Of a stretch of DNA of 17,185 nt, positions 12,818-17,185 are shown in pieces. Source of the stretch: Avichristensenella sp031549105. GTDB taxonomy: Bacteria > Bacillota > Clostridia > Christensenellales > Aristaeellaceae. The stretch's first letter is position 1. Each line of letters begins with the position of its first letter. Under the pieces are notes generated by a model. The model was given only the letters and a program-made list of their open reading frames with translations, was not told where the DNA came from and did not search any database. The position numbers and the translations under genes are program-made. The stretch is from assembly GCA_031549105.1 (NCBI GenBank), contig JAVBQK010000146.1, positions 1 to 17,185 of the forward strand. The letters are read 5' to 3'.

Positions 12818-14578
12818 ATGAGCAATAACAACCGCACCCAGACCCCTGGCGGCAACGGACAGCAGGCAGCGCGCCTGGACGATGAATCGCGCGTAAAGGT
12901 TCTTTCCCCGTCGATGCTGGTGATGAAGCGCTTTGTGCGCAACCGGCTGGCGATCACGGGGCTGGTCATCATCATCGTGATGTTTATCTTCTCGTTCATC
13001 GGCGGGTACCTGATGCCGTACACGCAGACGCAGGTTTTCCGTAAATACGACGCCATCCCCAAGGAGTACGCCAGCGCGATCTTCAACGAGGAGCTGCGCT
13101 ATGTGGCGCCCGAAGGGAAGACGTTCCCGCAGAGCGTGCGCACGCAGTTCATCCTCGCGCTCAATAAGAATGCCCAGGACTTTACCGCGGACGGCGTATC
13201 GTACCGCTGGGAGAAGTCGGGCGAGGAGTACTACCGCATCTGGCGGCATGACGAGCTGGGCATGGCACTGGGCATTGGCGGGTCATACGCATACACCCCG
13301 GCGAATGGGACTGAGCTTGCGCCGGAGCTGGTAACGGCGTTTGAGGCTGCGCAGGCGGCGAAGGAAACCACGTTCCAGCTGGGCGGCGAGACGTATGCCA
13401 TCGGCCGCTCCGGCAAGAGTGTGTCGATCAACCGCGTTGAGGAGGCCGCGCTCGCGTCCACGCACATCTATGACGCGTACGAGCAGGCCAATACCGCACT
13501 GATATCCGGCTACGCGTTCCGCCTGGCGGTGGAGGAGACGGTCGAGGTCGGCGGGGATGCGTTCGAGCTGGCCGGCGTGTCCTACACGCTGGAGAGCGAC
13601 GAGGATAACGTGACCATCTACCGGGTGGTAAATGGCGCGAAGGAGCCTTTCGCCATCGCGTCGGAACTGGTGACCCAGGCGGCTTCGCCCGACGTGTTCA
13701 TCACCGTGCCGTTTAAGAACGCGGTGCTGGACGCGATCCAGGATGGCGTATCCACCTTCACCTTCCCGGATGAGAACGGCGAAGATGTTACTTACGCCAT
13801 CAGCCGGGTGCTGAAGAACTACACGATCAAGCGCGACACCGTCACCCAGCTGATCGACATGTACGCGCCGCCCAGCGCCGAGCACCTGCTGGGTACCGAC
13901 GGCAATGGCATGGACGTGCTGACCCGCCTGATGTACGGCGGCCGCATTTCGCTATTGGTCGGGTTCGTCGTGGTGTTCATTGAGCTGGTCATCGGCGTGA
14001 TCATCGGCGGTGTGGCCGGGTATTTCGGCGGCTGGATCGATACGTTGCTGATGCGCTTCATTGACTTGTTTAACTGCATTCCGTATTGGCCGGTGATGAT
14101 CATCGTCGGCGCGGTGATGGATTCCTTCGAGATAGACCCCACGGCCCGTATCTTCCTGCTGATGCTGATCCTGGGCGTGCTGGGCTGGACAGGCATCGCG
14201 CGCGTGGTGCGCGGGCAGATCCTGTCGCTGCGCGAGCAGGACTTCATGGTTGCGACGGAAGCGACCGGCATCCGCGTGACGCGCCGCATCTTCCGGCATC
14301 TGGTGCCGAACGTGATGCCGCTGCTGATCGTGCAGGCGACGATGTCACTGGGCGGCGTCATCATCACCGAAGCCACGCTGTCATTCCTGGGCCTGGGCCT
14401 CAAGTACCCGATGGCCTCCTGGGGATCGATCATCAACTCCGCGACGGACGTGTACATCATGACCAACTACTGGTTCATGTGGCTGCCTGCCGGTATGCTG
14501 ATCCTGCTGACGGTGTTGGGCTTTAACTTTGTCGGCGACGGCCTGCGGGACGCGTTCGACCCGAAGATGAAAAGGTAG
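12818..14578 (+). CDS. Peptide ABC transporter permease, OppC/DppC type, with a large extracytoplasmic insert
   Basis: Second channel subunit. It has 586 residues, about twice the usual 280-320. The N-terminal OppC-like segment with helix 1 (about 42-66) is followed by roughly 280 non-family residues (about 70-350), which should be outside the cell because helix 1 exits there. The normal permease core resumes at HLLGTDGNGMDVLTRLMYGGRISL (356-379, a standard OppC landmark, split here by function), with helices at about 378-402, 424-436, 445-465, 503-523 and 553-573 and an EAA loop near 473-494 (EQDFMVATEATGIRVTRRIF). The start at 12818 is chosen over the overlapping ATG at 12800 because GGAGG (12805-12809) is 8 nt upstream. 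It forms one operon with its neighbours. The insert contains four related units, listed separately. Confidence 0.95.
   Translation: MSNNNRTQTPGGNGQQAARLDDESRVKVLSPSMLVMKRFVRNRLAITGLVIIIVMFIFSFIGGYLMPYTQTQVFRKYDAIPKEYASAIFNEELRYVAPEGKTFPQSVRTQFILALNKNAQDFTADGVSYRWEKSGEEYYRIWRHDELGMALGIGGSYAYTPANGTELAPELVTAFEAAQAAKETTFQLGGETYAIGRSGKSVSINRVEEAALASTHIYDAYEQANTALISGYAFRLAVEETVEVGGDAFELAGVSYTLESDEDNVTIYRVVNGAKEPFAIASELVTQAASPDVFITVPFKNAVLDAIQDGVSTFTFPDENGEDVTYAISRVLKNYTIKRDTVTQLIDMYAPPSAEHLLGTDGNGMDVLTRLMYGGRISLLVGFVVVFIELVIGVIIGGVAGYFGGWIDTLLMRFIDLFNCIPYWPVMIIVGAVMDSFEIDPTARIFLLMLILGVLGWTGIARVVRGQILSLREQDFMVATEATGIRVTRRIFRHLVPNVMPLLIVQATMSLGGVIITEATLSFLGLGLKYPMASWGSIINSATDVYIMTNYWFMWLPAGMLILLTVLGFNFVGDGLRDAFDPKMKR
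13139..13831 (+). repeat. Four degenerate 64-residue units in the permease insert
   Basis: Within residues 108-338 a pattern recurs: amphipathic helix, then F-x-x-x-G-x-(S/T)-Y strand, turn, then a strand ending I-x-R. Examples: FTADGVSY then YYRIWR (122-143); FQLGGETY then VSINRV (186-207); FELAGVSY then VTIYRV (249-270); and FTFPDENGEDVTY then AISRVL (314-332), which has a 3-residue insertion. Spacings of the first Phe are 64, 63 and 65. DNA similarity is low, so the duplication is old. Confidence 0.65.
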
Positions 14579-14587
14579 GTGGCCGAG

Positions 14588-15739
14588 ATGCAAGATAAGA
14601 AGCAGGCCAAGAAGAGCAATTACATCAGCGCGCGCGAGTCGCGGCAGATTACCAAAGAGAACCGCAGGATTACCCAGGCCATTGAGAGGCAGCGGAGCCG
14701 CAAGAATGTGCCGGAGAGCGAGTTCCTCACCAAGATGCGTGACCCGAGGAACGTCGTGGAGTTTGACGACCTGCACACCTATTTCTACACCGACATCGGC
14801 ACCGTCAAGGCGGTGGACGGCGTGTCGTTTGATGTGCCGCAGGGCAAGACCGTCGGCGTGGTGGGCGAGAGCGGCTGCGGCAAATCCGTCACCAGCCTGT
14901 CTCTGATGCAGCTGGTGCAGCGCCCGCAGGGGCAGATCACCGGCGGAGCCATCCGGCTGAACCTGGGCGACAAGGCGTATGATATCGCCAAGACCCCCAC
15001 TGCCGCAATGGAAAAGGTCCGCGGCGACGTGGTGTCGATGATCTTCCAGGAGCCGATGACCAGCCTCAACCCGATCTTCCGCATCGGCGCGCAGATTGAT
15101 GAGGTCATTGAGCTGCATAACCCCAAGATGAGCAAGGAAGAGGTGCGCGCCCGGTCGATCGAGATGATCGAGCTGGTGGGTATCGCCAATAGCACAGGCG
15201 TCTACTCGATGTACCCGCACGAGCTGTCCGGTGGCATGCGTCAGCGCGCAATGATCGCGATGGCGCTCGCGTGTAGCCCGCGCCTGATCATCGCCGATGA
15301 GCCGACGACCGCGCTGGACGTGACGATTCAGGCACAGATACTCGACCTGCTGCGCGGCCTGAAGGACAAGATCAACTCCTCCATCATGCTGATCACGCAC
15401 GACCTGGGCGTTATCGCCGAGATGGCGGATTTCGTTGTGGTCATGTATTCCGGCAAGATCGTCGAGAAGGGCACAACGCACGACGTATTCCTCTCGCCCG
15501 CGCACCCGTATACGAAGGGCCTGATGGCCTCCAAGCCCGCGGTGAACAAGCGGGTGGATCGCCTGTACAGCATCCCGGGCTCGGTGCCCAACCCCATCAA
15601 CATGCCCAACTATTGCTACTTTAAGGACCGGTGCGACGAGTGCATAGGCGCGTGCGAAGGCCCGTACCCGGGCGAGATCAAGCTGTCGGATACGCACGTG
15701 GTCAGCTGCTACCGGTATCAGGACAAGGGGGTGCGGTAA
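14588..15739 (+). CDS. Peptide ABC transporter ATP-binding protein, OppD/DppD type
   Basis: Cytoplasmic ATPase, 383 residues. Walker A GESGCGKS (93-100), Q-loop Gln154, signature LSGGMRQ (213-219), Walker B LIIADEP with catalytic Glu238, and switch His271. The C-terminal oligopeptide/dipeptide domain (HPYTKGL, about 306-312) carries Cys343, Cys349, Cys352, Cys356 and Cys374, the cluster of cysteines seen in many OppD/DppD proteins and linked to an iron-sulfur cluster in some. The first 55 residues are a very charged, basic extension (ESRQITKENRRITQAIERQR) before the ATPase fold, longer than usual. ATG 14588 is preferred, with AGGTGG 5 nt upstream; GTG 14579, directly after the permease stop, is the alternative and adds three residues. 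Confidence 0.95.
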   Translation: MQDKKQAKKSNYISARESRQITKENRRITQAIERQRSRKNVPESEFLTKMRDPRNVVEFDDLHTYFYTDIGTVKAVDGVSFDVPQGKTVGVVGESGCGKSVTSLSLMQLVQRPQGQITGGAIRLNLGDKAYDIAKTPTAAMEKVRGDVVSMIFQEPMTSLNPIFRIGAQIDEVIELHNPKMSKEEVRARSIEMIELVGIANSTGVYSMYPHELSGGMRQRAMIAMALACSPRLIIADEPTTALDVTIQAQILDLLRGLKDKINSSIMLITHDLGVIAEMADFVVVMYSGKIVEKGTTHDVFLSPAHPYTKGLMASKPAVNKRVDRLYSIPGSVPNPINMPNYCYFKDRCDECIGACEGPYPGEIKLSDTHVVSCYRYQDKGVR

Positions 15740-16723
15740 ATGGGCGCGAATGGCGAGTACGTTCTGGAGGTCAATGACCTCCGCAAGACATTCCCCATCA
15801 AGGCCGGTATGTTTGGCCGCGTCGTTGGCGGCGTGCGGGCCGTGGACGGTGTGACCTTCAAGATCAAGCGGGGCACCACGATGGGCCTGGTTGGCGAATC
15901 CGGCTGCGGCAAGACGACCGTGGGCAAGACCATCCTGCGCCTGAATGACAAGACCGGCGGAGACGTGCTCTTCAACGGCCAGGAGATTCACGACCTTGAC
16001 CACAAGACGCTGCGCAAGATGCGCCCGCGCTTCCAGATCATCTTCCAGGACCCGTACTCCAGCCTGTCGCCGCGCTTGCCCGTGGGCGAAATCATCGGCG
16101 AGGGCGTGCGTGAGCACGGCATCGTGCCGGAAAGCCAGTTGGACGAGTACGTAACGCAGATCATGCGGTCGTGCGACCTGCAGCCCTACCACAAGGACCG
16201 CTATCCGCATGAGTTCTCCGGCGGCCAGCGCCAGCGCATCTGTGTGGCGCGCGCCTTGGCGCTGAAGCCCGAGTTCATCGTCTGCGACGAGCCGGTCTCC
16301 GCGCTGGACGTGTCGATCCAGGCGCAGATCATCAACCTGCTCAGCGACCTGCAGCACGAGTTCAAGCTTACCTACCTGTTCATCTCGCACGACCTGTCCG
16401 TGGTGGAGCACATATCCGACACGGTCGGCGTGATGTACCTGGGCAACATGGTGGAGTTCGCGGACAAGGATGAGATATTCCGCAACCCATTGCACCCCTA
16501 CACCAAGGCGCTGTTCAGCGCGATTCCGATGCCGGACCCGACATACAAGATGGACCGCATCATCCTGGAGGGTAGCATCCCCTCGCCGGCGAACCCGCCC
16601 AGCGGCTGCAAGTTCCACACGCGCTGCCGCGAGTGTATGGAAGTCTGCCGCACACAGGCGCCCGAGGAAGTAGACGTAAAAGGCCACAAGGTCGTCTGCC
16701 ACCTGTACAGCGGAGCGCGCTGA
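15740..16723 (+). CDS. Peptide ABC transporter ATP-binding protein, OppF/DppF type
   Basis: Second ATPase, 327 residues, of normal length. It begins directly after the stop codon of the previous gene, with AAGGGGG (15725-15731) 8 nt upstream. Walker A GESGCGKT (52-59), Q-loop in IIFQDPYSSLSPR, signature FSGGQRQ (159-165), Walker B FIVCDEP (179-185), D-loop SALD, switch His217 in FISHDLSVVEH. The C-terminal domain has HPYTKAL and cysteines 290, 296, 299, 303 and 320, mirroring the partner ATPase. It should form a heterodimer with the OppD-type subunit under the two permeases; all conserved ATPase motifs look intact. Confidence 0.96.
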   Translation: MGANGEYVLEVNDLRKTFPIKAGMFGRVVGGVRAVDGVTFKIKRGTTMGLVGESGCGKTTVGKTILRLNDKTGGDVLFNGQEIHDLDHKTLRKMRPRFQIIFQDPYSSLSPRLPVGEIIGEGVREHGIVPESQLDEYVTQIMRSCDLQPYHKDRYPHEFSGGQRQRICVARALALKPEFIVCDEPVSALDVSIQAQIINLLSDLQHEFKLTYLFISHDLSVVEHISDTVGVMYLGNMVEFADKDEIFRNPLHPYTKALFSAIPMPDPTYKMDRIILEGSIPSPANPPSGCKFHTRCRECMEVCRTQAPEEVDVKGHKVVCHLYSGAR

Positions 16724-16724
16724 G

Positions 16725-16985
16725 ATGACCAAGAAAAGGCTTCCACCCGGCGATGACGGGCACACAATCGCCTCAATGAACGTCCCGGGCATGCCCTGGT
16801 ATTCGGACACGGAGAAAACACCGCAAAACCCCGGCGAAGCGCCCCGAAACCCGCCGTCCGCGCTAACGCGCCAGGAAACCCGCTGGGCGATGTGGGGCGC
16901 GCTAAAGGCCGCGCTACTGGTCACGGCAGTGTTTGCGGCGGGGATTGTGGTGCTGGTGTTGCTGCTCTTGTGGATGTGGAAGTAA
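16725..16985 (+). CDS. Small C-tail-anchored membrane protein at the end of the transporter operon
   Basis: An 86-residue protein. It starts 1 nt after the OppF-type stop codon with GGAG (16712-16715) 9 nt upstream, so it is very probably translated as part of the operon. The N-terminal 55 residues are polar and proline-rich, with a motif-like DDGHTIASMNVPGMPWY (10-26). One hydrophobic helix lies at about 59-84, with only Lys after it. With a hydrophilic N-terminus and no signal sequence, the polar part is probably cytoplasmic, though the opposite is possible. I vaguely associate the DDG-TIA-MN-GMPWY pattern with small proteins of other clostridia but cannot name a family. It could be an accessory or assembly factor of the importer (inference). 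Confidence 0.8.
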   Translation: MTKKRLPPGDDGHTIASMNVPGMPWYSDTEKTPQNPGEAPRNPPSALTRQETRWAMWGALKAALLVTAVFAAGIVVLVLLLLWMWK

Positions 16986-16997
16986 GGATACGTTACG

Positions 16998-17185
16998 AAG
17001 AAGAAGGAACGCTGGGGGACGCTGTCCCCCAGGCCCCCTGCCAAAGGGCCTTGTCCTTTGGAAACCCAACATTTCGCCTGCGGGCGGGTTTGATTTATTA
17101 ACGAAATCTTTCCCGCCTGCTGGCGAAACTTTGGTGGTCCAGGAGGCTCGCCTCGTGGCAGGGGTCCAGGGGACAGCGTCCCCTG
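16998..17185 (+). repeat. Structured intergenic repeat, copy C (plus orientation, cut by the window end)
   Basis: Modules in order: CTGGGGGAC-GCT-GTCCCCCAG (17012-17032); CCAAAGG and CCTTTGG (17041-17061); central palindrome arms 17065-17088 and 17112-17134 around a 23-nt AT-rich spacer; a degraded module (about 17137-17157); CCAGGGGAC-AGC-GTCCCCTG (17166-17185), truncated. It begins 12 nt after the stop codon of the small membrane protein, in the same orientation. No U-tract follows its first hairpin, so I do not call it an intrinsic terminator. Confidence 0.8.

Noticed and set aside
14381..17044. 887-residue open frame on the minus strand across the ATPase genes
   Set aside because: It is antisense to three well-identified genes with intact motifs. 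Long antisense frames are expected from the GC-rich third positions here, and the translation is a low-complexity His/Leu/Asp/Arg pattern with no recognisable domain.

Overview
The window looks like chromosome of a GC-rich Bacillota, most likely class Clostridia. The basis is strong AGGAGG-type ribosome binding sites, near-consensus sigma-A promoters, a ribulokinase of the Bacillus type, and the style of the hybrid kinase and Opp/Dpp genes. The exact lineage is inference. I see no phage, integrase, transposase, CRISPR array, tRNA or rRNA. The only mobile-looking DNA is a family of roughly 200-bp structured intergenic repeats.

Left half, all on the minus strand. From right to left in transcription order: an M19 dipeptidase (8104-7172), translationally coupled to ribulokinase araB (7169-5508); a 123-residue protein of unknown function (5449-5078); IMP dehydrogenase guaB (4992-3529), with its own consensus promoter and an intrinsic terminator; then a soluble hybrid histidine kinase/response regulator (3373-224) built on five tandem PAS repeats with an exact 387-bp period.

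Right half, all on the plus strand: a four-helix membrane protein (8295-8819) whose promoter implies a leaderless mRNA, then a complete Opp/Dpp-type peptide ABC importer. The importer consists of a substrate-binding protein (8906-11497), two permeases (11814-12800, 12818-14578), two ATPases (14588-15739, 15740-16723) and a small membrane protein (16725-16985). The binding-protein gene is driven by a perfect TTGACA-17-TATAAT promoter and ends in a strong terminator. The rest of the operon is tightly packed downstream, so binding protein is probably made in excess of the membrane complex.

The most unusual system is this importer. The binding protein is not a lipoprotein: it has an uncleaved-looking N-terminal helix, an alanine-rich coiled-coil stalk, and roughly 190 extra residues in its binding domain. 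Its partner DppC-type permease carries about 280 extra extracytoplasmic residues made of four degenerate units of about 64 residues. The two enlargements may have co-evolved as a docking interface (inference). The second point of interest is the repeat family: three full copies and one remnant, each full copy directly 3' of a gene and in the same orientation as that gene, with hairpin arms that change together between copies.
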